The position numbers and the translations under genes are program-made. A stretch of DNA of 64,000 nt from Streptomyces sp. P3 (GTDB lineage: Bacteria; Actinomycetota; Actinomycetes; Streptomycetales; Streptomycetaceae), in NCBI RefSeq assembly GCF_003032475.1, contig NZ_CP028369.1, positions 744,001 through 808,000 on the forward strand, in the 5' to 3' direction. How positions within the stretch are numbered: position 1 is the stretch's first letter; each line of letters begins with the position of its first letter. Shown one piece after another: positions 36,086-43,798 of this stretch. The notes below the pieces were generated by a model. The model searched no databases. It had not been told where the DNA came from and saw only the letters and a program-made list of their open reading frames with translations.

Positions 36086-36766
36086 TCAGCCCCGTACCCG
36101 GAGGCGGTCGGTGCTGTCCTCGCTGGGCTGGACGACGACGATGCCCTGGCCGGAGAAGGCCATCTGGTAGGCCTCGCCGCTGCCCCGGCCGATGAGCGAC
36201 TGCGCCTTGAAGCTGCGCTTGCCCTTCACCTTGAGGTTCGGGGACCAGGCGACGAGCGCGTCGGGGTCGACGTAGGTCTCGTCCTCGCCGCCGCCGCAGT
36301 CGACGACGATCGGCTTGCCCCGGGAGGTCAGCGCGACCCAGCCCTGCCCGGAGATCTTGGTGTTCCACAGCCCCTGACCGGCGAACTTCGCGAGCCCCTT
36401 GACGCGCTCGACGCCCCAGGTGAGGTGCGCGTCGAAGGCGAGCAGGTTGGTGGCGTTGACGGAGATGCCGTCGCCGTTGAGATTGATGACGACGACGTTC
36501 GCGCCGTAGTCGGCGAGATAGAGCAGACCGTCTCCGGTGCACTTCATCAGGGGCGCGCCCTCGCCGGTCATCCAGTCGCGGGCGATCTGGCGCACGGCCG
36601 GCGGGTTGGGCTCGTACTGGACGAAGCCCTCGTAGGCGACCATCGAGCCCACGCGCGCGAAGAGGTCGTTCCCGGTCTGCATGACGACCTTCAGCATGTG
36701 GTTGCCGTGGTTCTCCATGCGGGCGATGACGGGTGCGGGCGCGTAGCCCGCGAGCGGCTGGTTCAT
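36086..36766 (-). CDS. AIM24-family protein, second gene of the cluster
   Basis: 226 residues, a single AIM24 domain: VGSMVAYEGFVQYE, TGEGAPLMKCTGDGLLYLADYG and FAGQGLWNTKISGQGWVALT align with the same landmarks in the flanking paralogues. ATG 36766 has GAGGGAG 5 bases upstream. The start is 11 bp from the stop of the TerD-AIM24 fusion gene, so the three form an operon. Confidence 0.88.
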   Translation of the reverse strand: MNQPLAGYAPAPVIARMENHGNHMLKVVMQTGNDLFARVGSMVAYEGFVQYEPNPPAVRQIARDWMTGEGAPLMKCTGDGLLYLADYGANVVVINLNGDGISVNATNLLAFDAHLTWGVERVKGLAKFAGQGLWNTKISGQGWVALTSRGKPIVVDCGGGEDETYVDPDALVAWSPNLKVKGKRSFKAQSLIGRGSGEAYQMAFSGQGIVVVQPSEDSTDRLRVRG

Positions 36767-36777
36767 GACGGGCTCCC

Positions 36778-38433
36778 TCAGACCTCGTACGGCTGGACGA
36801 CGATGAAGTTGCCGGGAGCGCCCCGGAACTGGAGGTTGACGCTCTCTCCGGTGTCGCCGGGGTAGGCGTTGCGACGCATCCGTACCTGGCTGGAGACGAC
36901 CACCTGGGAGGCCGCCGACCAGGCGACGACGGCGTTGCAGTCGGCGAACGTGGTGGGCGTGACCGGCAGGACCACGGGGGTGCCGTGCGTCTTCACGACG
37001 ATCGTCCCGGTGCCCTGGAACTGCATGGTGAACAGCGCGCCGCCGGGAATGCCGTGCCCCTCGATGCGACGGACCTCGTACTGGAGGCTCTCGTCGAAGG
37101 CGAGGACGTTCTCGGCGGAGACGCAGATCGCGTCGCCCTGGAGCTCGATGGGATGCACATGGGTGGAGTTCTCGGCGAGGAACACCTGCCCCTGGCCCGT
37201 GCAGCGCATCAGCTGCATCTCCTGACCGGTGGCGTTGCCGACGATCCGGCCTGCGAACCCGGCGCCCTTGTAGCTGAAGTCGACCTTGCCCTGGTAGAGG
37301 ACCATGCTGCCCTGGCGGGCGAGGACGGGCTGGCCGCCGATGCCGAGGTCGACCCGGATCATCTTCCTGTTCTGCTGGGTCCAGCGCTGCCCCGTGGGCG
37401 TCTCCTTGAACTGCTGGAGCGCGGACGCCACACCGGCGCCGCCCTGGGGCGCGCCCTGCGGCACGCCGTAGGCCTGCTGGCCAGGGACCTGCCCGAAGGG
37501 GGGCTGCTGACCGTAGCCGGGCGGCGGGGTCGGCTGTCCGTAGCCGGGCGGGGCCTGGGGGGCCTGCGGGGGCTGCTGCCCGTAGCCGGGGGGCATGGGC
37601 GCGGTCGGCGCGGGGCCCTGGCCGTACGGCTGCTGCTGGGGCGGCTGACCATAGGGAGCCGGGGCGGGGGCGGGCGGCGGGACCTGGCCGCCGGGCGGGA
37701 CCAACGGCGCGACGATGGTCGGCGCGGCGTGGACCGGGGGTGCGGGAGCCGGGGCCGGCGGCGGGGTCGCGCCGGGCGGGGGCGCGAAGCCCTGCGCGGC
37801 GGGCTGCGGCTGCTGAGGAGCGGGGGGCGCGCCGAAGGCGGGCGGGGCGAAGCTCGGTGCGGCGGAGCCGGCCTGCGGCGGCTGCGGCGCGGCGGGCGCC
37901 TCCTCCTCGGCGACCTCGCCGCCGAAGTTCTTCAGCAGCGCGTCGAGGCCGCCGTCGAAGCCCTGGCCGACGGCCGCGAACCGCCACACGTCCTTGAGGT
38001 AGAAGTCACCCAGCATCACGGCCCGCTCGCTGGTGAACTCGGAGCCGTTGAACGCGTAGCGGGCCACCTCCTCGCCGCCCGCGACGATACGCAGGTAGCC
38101 GGGGTTGATCTGCGACATCTGCCCGGCGCCGTCCAGCGTCGCCGTGAAGGACAGCTTGCGGATCTGCGGCGGGATCCGGTCGAGGGTGATGCGGAAGGAC
38201 TCCGTGTCGCCCGCCTGGGCGCCCAGGAGCTGGATGGATTCCTCGGGGGACTTGGGCTGGTTGAAGAAGACGAAGTACCGGTCGTCCGAGAGACGCTCGT
38301 CGGCGTCGAGACCGAAGCAGCTGATGTCGAAGGTCAGGCCGGGGGCGGTGATCTGCACGCCTACGTACAGATCGGTACCCGCTGTGAGGTCACTGATCCT
38401 GGCCTTGTGGCCGCGTTGGAATTCCCTGGGCAT
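36778..38433 (-). CDS. TerD-AIM24 fusion protein
   Basis: 551 residues in three parts. Residues 1-190 form a TerD-like domain (MPREFQRGHKARISD, FDISCFGLDADER with the acidic Ca-binding positions, VFFNQP, FTATLDGAG, GDFYLKDVWRFAAVGQGF). About 195-355 is a low-complexity Pro/Gln/Gly/Tyr linker. About 365-551 is an AIM24 domain (GSMVLYQGKVDFS, GQEMQLMRCTGQGQVFLAE). TerD domains belong to stress-responsive Ter systems and bind calcium. ATG 38433 is chosen as the conserved TerD-like start. First gene of the three-gene AIM24 operon. Confidence 0.9.
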   Translation of the reverse strand: MPREFQRGHKARISDLTAGTDLYVGVQITAPGLTFDISCFGLDADERLSDDRYFVFFNQPKSPEESIQLLGAQAGDTESFRITLDRIPPQIRKLSFTATLDGAGQMSQINPGYLRIVAGGEEVARYAFNGSEFTSERAVMLGDFYLKDVWRFAAVGQGFDGGLDALLKNFGGEVAEEEAPAAPQPPQAGSAAPSFAPPAFGAPPAPQQPQPAAQGFAPPPGATPPPAPAPAPPVHAAPTIVAPLVPPGGQVPPPAPAPAPYGQPPQQQPYGQGPAPTAPMPPGYGQQPPQAPQAPPGYGQPTPPPGYGQQPPFGQVPGQQAYGVPQGAPQGGAGVASALQQFKETPTGQRWTQQNRKMIRVDLGIGGQPVLARQGSMVLYQGKVDFSYKGAGFAGRIVGNATGQEMQLMRCTGQGQVFLAENSTHVHPIELQGDAICVSAENVLAFDESLQYEVRRIEGHGIPGGALFTMQFQGTGTIVVKTHGTPVVLPVTPTTFADCNAVVAWSAASQVVVSSQVRMRRNAYPGDTGESVNLQFRGAPGNFIVVQPYEV

Positions 38434-38577
38434 GCGTAACGACCGTCCCCCATCCCGATTGCGAGTGCGTCGCGTCAGGCTAACGGCAAAGTCCGACAAC
38501 GCACGATGTCGGTACAGACCCGGTACACAAGCGACGGCATCGGACGCCCGCGAGGTTCACCCCACGCGCGCCGCAGG

Positions 38578-39174
38578 TCACTCCCCGTTCGTGTCCGGCG
38601 GGTGGGGGAGGCGTTCGGCCGCGACGACGCCCTCGAGGTAGCCGCGGGCGCGCTCGGTGCGCGGGTAGGCCTCCAGCAGTCGCCAGAAGTCGGGGCCGTG
38701 GCCCGGCACCAGCAGATGCGCGAGTTCGTGGGCGAGCACGTAGTCGATGACGTACTCGGGCATGCCCTTCAGGCGGTGCGACAGCCGGATGCTGCCCTCG
38801 GCCGGTGTGCACGAGCCCCAGCGGGTGTTCTGGTTGGTCACCCAGCGCACCGAGGCGGGCCGGGCCCGGCCGTCGAAGCACTGGGCCGACAGGCGCTCGG
38901 CGCGTTCGGCGAGCTCGGCGTCGCCGGGCACGCGCCGGCTCTCCTGCGCGGCGAGCTTGTCGAGCATGACGGTCACCCAGCGTTGCTCCTCGGCCTCGGA
39001 CATCCGGGCGGGGATGAGCACGATGGTGCGATCGCCCTCGCGGTACGCGGAGACCGTCCGACGTCGCCGGGCGCTTCTGCGGACCTCGATCGCGCTCGCC
39101 GCCGAGCCGCTCGGCGGCTGGCTCGTCGTACTGCGCTGTGGTGGTCCGGCGCGGTGCAGTGGGTCGGCGGGCAC
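38578..39174 (-). CDS. YgjP/DUF45-type metallopeptidase-like protein
   Basis: 198 residues. Contains NTRWGSCTP and the zinc site LAHELAHLLVPGHGPDFW (HExxH...GH), the signature of the WLM/YgjP family. Members include a UTP pyrophosphatase and SprT-like proteases. GTG 39174 is the longest start; the conserved part begins near residue 28. Separated from the TerD operon by ~145 bp and divergent from the ThiF gene. Confidence 0.87.
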   Translation of the reverse strand: MPADPLHRAGPPQRSTTSQPPSGSAASAIEVRRSARRRRTVSAYREGDRTIVLIPARMSEAEEQRWVTVMLDKLAAQESRRVPGDAELAERAERLSAQCFDGRARPASVRWVTNQNTRWGSCTPAEGSIRLSHRLKGMPEYVIDYVLAHELAHLLVPGHGPDFWRLLEAYPRTERARGYLEGVVAAERLPHPPDTNGE

Positions 39175-39415
39175 GCCCCGACGTTACCCGTTGCACATGG
39201 CGGAAGTCCCGACTCCGGGTCGGGTGGGTTCCGATCCGACCTGCCGCTTTTGCCTCGTACGACGCATTAGTACGACGAATTCCCGGGGCTGTGGACAACT
39301 TTCGGCGGCGTCGGTCGGGGCCGGGCATGCTGGCAGTCGTCGGCGGAGCGAGGACGCCCCACGCCCCCGCTCCGTCGACATGACGGGGAGTTTTCCAGGC
39401 ATACGGGGGCCTTCG

Positions 39416-40630
39416 ATGCATCCGACGGTGAAACCCGCGCTGCGGCGCGGCTGGCGAGACCTCAACACGGTGCAGTTCGGCATGACGCCGGCGCACGCAC
39501 TGACGCTCGGCCCGGTCGACACGGCCACGGGCAGCTTCCTCGACCTGCTGGACGGCACTCGCGGGCTCCCGCTGCTGCGCGAGGAGGGCCTCCGTATGGA
39601 TCTGCCCGACGGCCATGTCGATCTTTTGGTGGAGCGGCTGGCCCGGGCGGGACTGCTCGACGACGCACGCGGCGGCGGGCCGGAGGCCTGCGCCCTGCGG
39701 GAGAGGAGAGAGGTCATGGACCGGCTGCGTCCCGATCTCGCCGCGCTGTCCCTCCTCGCCTCGCAGCCGGGAGACGCTGTCGACCACCTGGCCGCCCGGC
39801 GCGGATTTCGGGTGCAGGTACGGGGCGCGGGCAGGGTGGGCACGGTGCTGGCGGCACTGCTGTCGGGCGCGGGAGTGGGCGAGGTGGACGTGCGTGACGG
39901 CGGAAAGGTGGAGCCGGCGGACGTCACGCCCGGTGGCCTGCCCGTCGAGGCGGTCGGCGAACGCCGGGACGAGGCGGCCGGCCGTGTCGTGCGCCGGGCC
40001 GCCCCCGGCCGCCCGCCCCGAAGGAGCAGGAGGTCGCCCGCCGGGGACACCCCGGGCTTCTCACTGGTGATCCTCGCCCCGCGGGACGACGTGTCCGTAC
40101 ACGCGCCCGCTCCCTCCGCGGCGGAACCTCTGATCGCCTCGGGCACCCCGCATCTCTACGCCGGGGTCGTCGAGGGCACGGGCGTCGTGGGTCCGCTCGT
40201 CCTGCCGGGCGAGACGGGGTGCGCGGGTTGCCTGCACCAGGAGCGCACCGACCGGGACCCGGCCTGGCCGCGGCTGGTCGCCCAGTGGCACTCCGGTCAC
40301 CGGCGCACGGCGCGCGCCTGTGACCTGACGCTGGCGACGACGGTGGCCGGGCTGGCCGCCGCCCACGCGCTCATGTTCCTCGACGGCCACGACCCTTCGA
40401 GCGTGGGCGCCCGGTGGGAGGTCTCCGTACCCGCGCTCCACTGGCACGCACGGCCGGTGCGGCCACACTGTGCCTGTCCGTGCGGGGCCGCGGAGAAAGG
40501 TAAGCGGGAACACACCTCCGAGGAGGGGGGTTCGCACGAGACAATGGGAGAACAACAACGGCATTCGACGGGGTTACGCGGTACGACGGACACCGCGCGG
40601 CTGGCTGGGACTTGGAGGGCGCATGTCTGA
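39416..40630 (+). CDS. ThiF/E1-like protein of the TOMM leader-binding type
   Basis: 404 residues. The N-terminal ~100 residues resemble the winged-helix leader-binding region (RRE) of cyclodehydratase C-proteins. A Rossmann segment VQVRGAGRVGTVLAALLSG (G-x-G-x2-G) follows at about 140. CxxC pairs (GCAGCLHQ and HCACPCG) probably hold a structural zinc. The E1 adenylation Arg/Lys/Asp set is not obvious, so it may be a scaffold and not an enzyme. The C-terminal ~50 residues are hydrophilic. No YcaO, precursor peptide or other RiPP gene is near. Overlaps the AarF gene by 8 bases. Confidence 0.75.
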   Translation: MHPTVKPALRRGWRDLNTVQFGMTPAHALTLGPVDTATGSFLDLLDGTRGLPLLREEGLRMDLPDGHVDLLVERLARAGLLDDARGGGPEACALRERREVMDRLRPDLAALSLLASQPGDAVDHLAARRGFRVQVRGAGRVGTVLAALLSGAGVGEVDVRDGGKVEPADVTPGGLPVEAVGERRDEAAGRVVRRAAPGRPPRRSRRSPAGDTPGFSLVILAPRDDVSVHAPAPSAAEPLIASGTPHLYAGVVEGTGVVGPLVLPGETGCAGCLHQERTDRDPAWPRLVAQWHSGHRRTARACDLTLATTVAGLAAAHALMFLDGHDPSSVGARWEVSVPALHWHARPVRPHCACPCGAAEKGKREHTSEEGGSHETMGEQQRHSTGLRGTTDTARLAGTWRAHV

Positions 40631-42035
40631 TCTTCCCCGGAAGGCGGTCACGAGGACCGCCAAGCTCGCCGCGCTCCCGCTCGGCTTCGCCGGGCGGGCC
40701 ACCTGGGGTCTGGGCAAGCGGATCGTCGGCGAGTCCGCGGAGATCGTCGGCCGCGAGCTGCAGCAGCGCACCGCGGAGCAGCTCTTCAAGGTGCTGGGCG
40801 AGCTGAAGGGCGGCGCGATGAAGTTCGGACAGGCCCTGTCCGTCTTCGAGTCGGCCCTGCCCGAGGAGGTGGCCGGCCCCTACCGCGCGGCACTCACCAA
40901 GCTCCAGGACGCGGCGCCGCCGATGCCGACCCGGACCGTGCACGCCGTGCTCACGAAGCACCTCGGCGAGGACTGGGCGGAGCTGTTCCTGGAGTTCGAC
41001 GACCGTCCCGCCGCGGCGGCCTCGATCGGTCAGGTGCACCGCGGGGTGTGGCACGACGGCCGGGAGGTCGCGGTCAAGGTCCAGTACCCCGGGGCGGGCG
41101 AGGCCTTGCTGTCCGACCTGAACCAACTCAGCCGCTTCGCCCGCCTGTTGGGACCGCTCATCCCGGGCATGGACGTGAAGCCGCTGATCGCCGAGTTGCG
41201 CGACCGGGTCTCGGAGGAACTGGACTACGGCCTGGAGGCGCAGGCCCAGCAGGCCCACGCGGAGGAGTTCGCCGGGGATCTCGACGTCGTGGTGCCGGCG
41301 GTGGTCCACCAGTGCGACCAGATCCTGGTCACCGAGTGGATCGACGGCGTTCCCCTCTCCGAGGTGATCTCCGAGGGGACCCAGGAGCAGCGTGACCGCG
41401 CCGGCCAGTTGCTGTCCCGCTTCCTCTTCTCCGGCCCGGCGCGCACCGGCCTGCTGCACGCCGACCCGCACCCCGGCAACTTCCGCCTCCTGCCCGGCGG
41501 CCCGGAGGGCGAGGACGACTGGCGGCTGGGCGTTCTGGACTTCGGCACGGTCGACCGTCTCGCGGGCGGCCTGCCGGACCCGATCGGCGAGTCCCTGCGT
41601 ATGACCCTGGACGGCGACGCGGAGGCGGTCTACGAACTCCTCCGCGCGGAGGGCTTCGTCAAGGACTCCATCGAGCTCGATCCCGACGCGGTCCTCGACT
41701 ACCTCCTGCCGATCATCGAGCCGGCCCGCGCGGAGGAGTTCACCTTCACCCGCGGCTGGATGCGCAGCCAGGCGGCCCGGATAGCCGACCCTCGCTCTCC
41801 CGCCCACCAGCTGGGCAAACAGCTCAACCTGCCGCCGGCGTACCTGCTGATACACCGGGTGACCCTCAGCACGATCGGTGTGCTGTGCCAGCTCGGTGCG
41901 ACGGTACGGCTGCGGGACGAACTGGAGGACTGGCTGCCCGGGTTCCTCCTGGAGGACACGCTGGAGTCATCGGAATGCCCGCAGTCCCCGGAACCGGAGG
42001 ACCCGTTGGCGGAGGAATCGGTGGCGGAGGCGTGA
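40623..42035 (+). CDS. AarF/ABC1/UbiB-family atypical kinase
   Basis: 470 residues. Family motifs in order: the KxGQ motif (MKFGQALS), the Ala-rich loop AAAASIGQVHRG, the invariant lysine K152 (VAVKVQYPG), ExD-type QIL-VTEWIDG, catalytic HADPHPGNF and LDFG. In other bacteria UbiB supports ubiquinone synthesis; Streptomyces use menaquinone, so a lipid or quinone-transfer role is only inferred. Start overlaps the ThiF-like gene by 8 bases, implying coupled translation. A related gene lies next to whiB7 in Mycobacterium. Confidence 0.92.
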   Translation: MSDLPRKAVTRTAKLAALPLGFAGRATWGLGKRIVGESAEIVGRELQQRTAEQLFKVLGELKGGAMKFGQALSVFESALPEEVAGPYRAALTKLQDAAPPMPTRTVHAVLTKHLGEDWAELFLEFDDRPAAAASIGQVHRGVWHDGREVAVKVQYPGAGEALLSDLNQLSRFARLLGPLIPGMDVKPLIAELRDRVSEELDYGLEAQAQQAHAEEFAGDLDVVVPAVVHQCDQILVTEWIDGVPLSEVISEGTQEQRDRAGQLLSRFLFSGPARTGLLHADPHPGNFRLLPGGPEGEDDWRLGVLDFGTVDRLAGGLPDPIGESLRMTLDGDAEAVYELLRAEGFVKDSIELDPDAVLDYLLPIIEPARAEEFTFTRGWMRSQAARIADPRSPAHQLGKQLNLPPAYLLIHRVTLSTIGVLCQLGATVRLRDELEDWLPGFLLEDTLESSECPQSPEPEDPLAEESVAEA

Positions 42036-42073
42036 GACACGGGTGCGGGGCTCCGGCCCAGGTGTGAGGTAGC

Positions 42074-42292
42074 TCACCACCAGTTCGAGTCGAGCCGGCC
42101 TTCGATCGCCCGGAGGTTCTCTCGCGCGCAGGCCCCGCAGAAGTGCCGGTGGACGCCGTGCTCCACAGAACACGTCCAGGTGACCGGCGGTGGATCTGCG
42201 GCCCGGGCCCCGCAGTGTCCGCACACCACGGGCAGCGGCGTGGGATCCGCCGGTGAACCGTCTCGGTCGCCGTCTCCGGGAGGACTCGCCAT
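42074..42292 (-). CDS. Small zinc-ribbon-like protein
   Basis: 72 residues from ATG 42292. Two Cys pairs with interleaved His: CGHCGA, then TCSVEHGVHRHFCGACARE; this fits a small two-site or treble-clef zinc fold. No strong Shine-Dalgarno is seen. Convergent with the AarF gene (38-bp gap). Function unknown. Confidence 0.65.
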   Translation of the reverse strand: MASPPGDGDRDGSPADPTPLPVVCGHCGARAADPPPVTWTCSVEHGVHRHFCGACARENLRAIEGRLDSNWW

Positions 42293-42336
42293 GCCAGGAC
42301 GATAGCGCCGCGGTGCCGGACCGGGCACACAGCACA

Positions 42337-42376
42337 CCGCGGGGGCCGGCCCGTTCGGACGGACCGGCCCCCGCGG
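42337..42376 (-). terminator. Terminator of the wblC operon
   Basis: Perfect 13-bp GC stem (42337-42349 and 42364-42376) with a loop that can itself pair (CCGT-TCGG-ACGG). About 50 bases past the last gene of the wblC transcript on the minus strand. Confidence 0.85.
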
Positions 42377-42425
42377 GGAGAGCTTCGCCTCCCTCTCGGG
42401 AGGCCACCGCTTCAGGTGTGTGCGG

Positions 42426-42752
42426 TTAGTGCATCACGGCCATGGCGAGCGCCCGCCGGGCGCGCAGCGACGCGCGCTCGGCCCGACGCTGCATCCGGCG
42501 AGCGGCCACCAGGCGCACGGCCTGGCGTTCCCGCTCGACCTCGTGCAGGCGGTCGTGCATATGCGCACGAGCCAGGGCTTCTGGGATGAGTTGCATCTCG
42601 CGTGTCCTGTTCTGACGCGAGTCGTACGCGCCGGTGGTGATGGTGAGGTCTTCGGTCGCGGAGCCTGCGGGCTCGCTGGTGAACGGCTTCATCGGGGCCT
42701 GCTTCTTGGGGTCTTGCGTGAGGGGACGGTCGATTGTTCCTGCGGTGTTCAT
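42426..42752 (-). CDS. Hypothetical basic protein coupled to wblC
   Basis: 108 residues. The N-terminal third is polar. The C-terminal half is a long, strongly basic helix (RLHEVERERQAVRLVAARRM and RRAERASLRARRA) likely to bind nucleic acid or form a coiled coil. Its ATG overlaps the wblC stop (ATGA), so it is made from the same transcript and should rise with WblC under antibiotic stress. I recognise no family beyond conservation at this locus in Streptomyces. Confidence 0.8.
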   Translation of the reverse strand: MNTAGTIDRPLTQDPKKQAPMKPFTSEPAGSATEDLTITTGAYDSRQNRTREMQLIPEALARAHMHDRLHEVERERQAVRLVAARRMQRRAERASLRARRALAMAVMH

Positions 42753-43117
42753 GCCGTGACCGGGTTCTTGCGCGGGCGACCACGCGGCCGCTTGCGGGCG
42801 ACGACGACACCCTGGACGAACAGCTCGCCACCCCAGACACCCCAGGGCTCGCGCCGCTCCTTCGCGCCGGCGAGGCACGCCTCCACCAGAGGGCAGGTGC
42901 GGCAGAGGGACTTGGCGTACTCGACGTCGGCCGGGGTCTCGGCGAAGAAGACCTCCGGGTCGTAGGAACGGCAGGGGACGGGCACGCCGAGGTTCTCGAT
43001 GGCGTCGTCGAGCGCGGTGAGCGCCGTGAGCGGGGTCAAGGTGGAGTCCTCCGTGAGGCCGGGCGGGGGGATCGTTTCGGAAGGCGGTACGGACGGGGCG
43101 TGCGCTTCGAGTTGCAC
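42749..43117 (-). CDS. wblC: WhiB-family regulator WblC (WhiB7-type)
   Basis: 122 residues. Four Fe-S cluster cysteines C49, C72, C75, C81 (C-x22-C-x2-C-x5-C), the WhiB turn GVWGGELF (93-100) and a C-terminal AT-hook (RPRGRPRK, about 110-117), the combination that defines WhiB7/WblC. With the primary sigma factor it activates genes for resistance to ribosome-targeting antibiotics. GTG 43117 has GAGGAAG upstream. A ~600-nt leader with a candidate uORF and terminator precedes it. Confidence 0.95.
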   Translation of the reverse strand: MQLEAHAPSVPPSETIPPPGLTEDSTLTPLTALTALDDAIENLGVPVPCRSYDPEVFFAETPADVEYAKSLCRTCPLVEACLAGAKERREPWGVWGGELFVQGVVVARKRPRGRPRKNPVTA

Positions 43118-43227
43118 GGTTCGTCTTCCTCGTCTGGTCGGTCCGGTCCTGTGGGACCGGGTATCGGCTGGGTACCGGGTTCTTTTCTTGTCCCGAGGCC
43201 CCTTCGCTCCGTCGTCCCCGTTCGGGG

Positions 43228-43270
43228 AAAACAGAAGGGCCGCGGATCCCGGGTGGGGTTCCGCGGCCCT
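43228..43270 (-). terminator. Intrinsic terminator (attenuator) in the wblC leader
   Basis: On the minus strand an 11-bp perfect stem (43270-43260 with 43246-43236) is followed at once by TCTGTTTT, a rare U-rich tail in this genome. It lies 111 nt before the wblC start and just after the candidate uORF, as expected for transcription attenuation. Confidence 0.85.
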
Positions 43271-43293
43271 GAAGGCGCCGGCCTGATCGAAGA

Positions 43294-43611
43294 TCAGGCT
43301 GGATCACTCCAGGGTTCTGGCCCACGGAAGGCCCACATCAGGTGGTGCTGCGTCGTCTGCTTGCGGAATCCGGCACCGGTCGCCGCGAAGGCATAGGCAT
43401 GTGCCTGCGCCTCTACTGCTTCCAGTGCCTTGGTCGGTCGCTCATTGCGCTCGCGGCCGAGAAGACTCACGGGCGAAACAGAGGAGGACGCCGGCCGGTC
43501 GGCACGAATGCCGGACAGACCGGTGCCCGGGACCGAGGCGCCGAGCATGCACGCGGAGACGACCGAGCGATCGGTCAGTTTGGCAGTGGAGCTGCGGTTG
43601 ATGATGATCAC
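43294..43611 (-). CDS. Candidate regulatory upstream ORF of wblC
   Basis: Starts GTG 43611 with a near-ideal AGGAGG 9 bases upstream (43626-43621) and runs 105 codons, ending 24 bases before the attenuator stem. Its beginning MIIINRSSTAKLTDRS includes three consecutive Ile codons. Its codon bias is clearly weaker than that of ordinary genes here, which suggests a regulatory role for translation more than for the peptide. A small hairpin (43281-43299) overlaps its stop codon. Length is greater than the short whiB7 uORF of mycobacteria, so the true uORF may be a part of it. Confidence 0.5.
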   Translation of the reverse strand: MIIINRSSTAKLTDRSVVSACMLGASVPGTGLSGIRADRPASSSVSPVSLLGRERNERPTKALEAVEAQAHAYAFAATGAGFRKQTTQHHLMWAFRGPEPWSDPA

Positions 43612-43723
43612 TGGAATCGCCTCCTCTCGGCGTCTCGGGGGACCAGGGTGAGCCGGTCCGACGGATATGCAAGTACAGCACGGAATCAGGGCCTTCGAGA
43701 AGGCCGCCGTTCCGGTGTCTAAG

Positions 43724-43762
43724 AACCTATGGGGACTGCCGGGGCATGCGCAAACTATTTTT
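43724..43762 (-). promoter_or_regulatory. wblC promoter with WhiB7-type AT-rich element
   Basis: On the minus strand GGAAAAATAG (about 43764-43755) lies directly upstream of -35 TTGCGC (43753-43748), an 18-base spacer, and -10 TAGGTT (43729-43724). An AT-rich block just upstream of the -35 is the known mark of WhiB7-activated promoters, implying autoactivation. Confidence 0.75.
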
Positions 43763-43798
43763 CCGACGAGTTCGGATCAATCTTCGGCCGCCCCTCCC

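Noticed and set aside
35312..38433. Full tellurite-resistance (ter) operon
   Set aside because: Only one TerD domain is present, fused to AIM24; no terB, terC, terZ or ATP-grasp genes.
38578..42035. RiPP (TOMM) biosynthetic cluster around the ThiF-like protein
   Set aside because: No YcaO, dehydrogenase, precursor peptide or transporter; the neighbours are conserved housekeeping-type genes.
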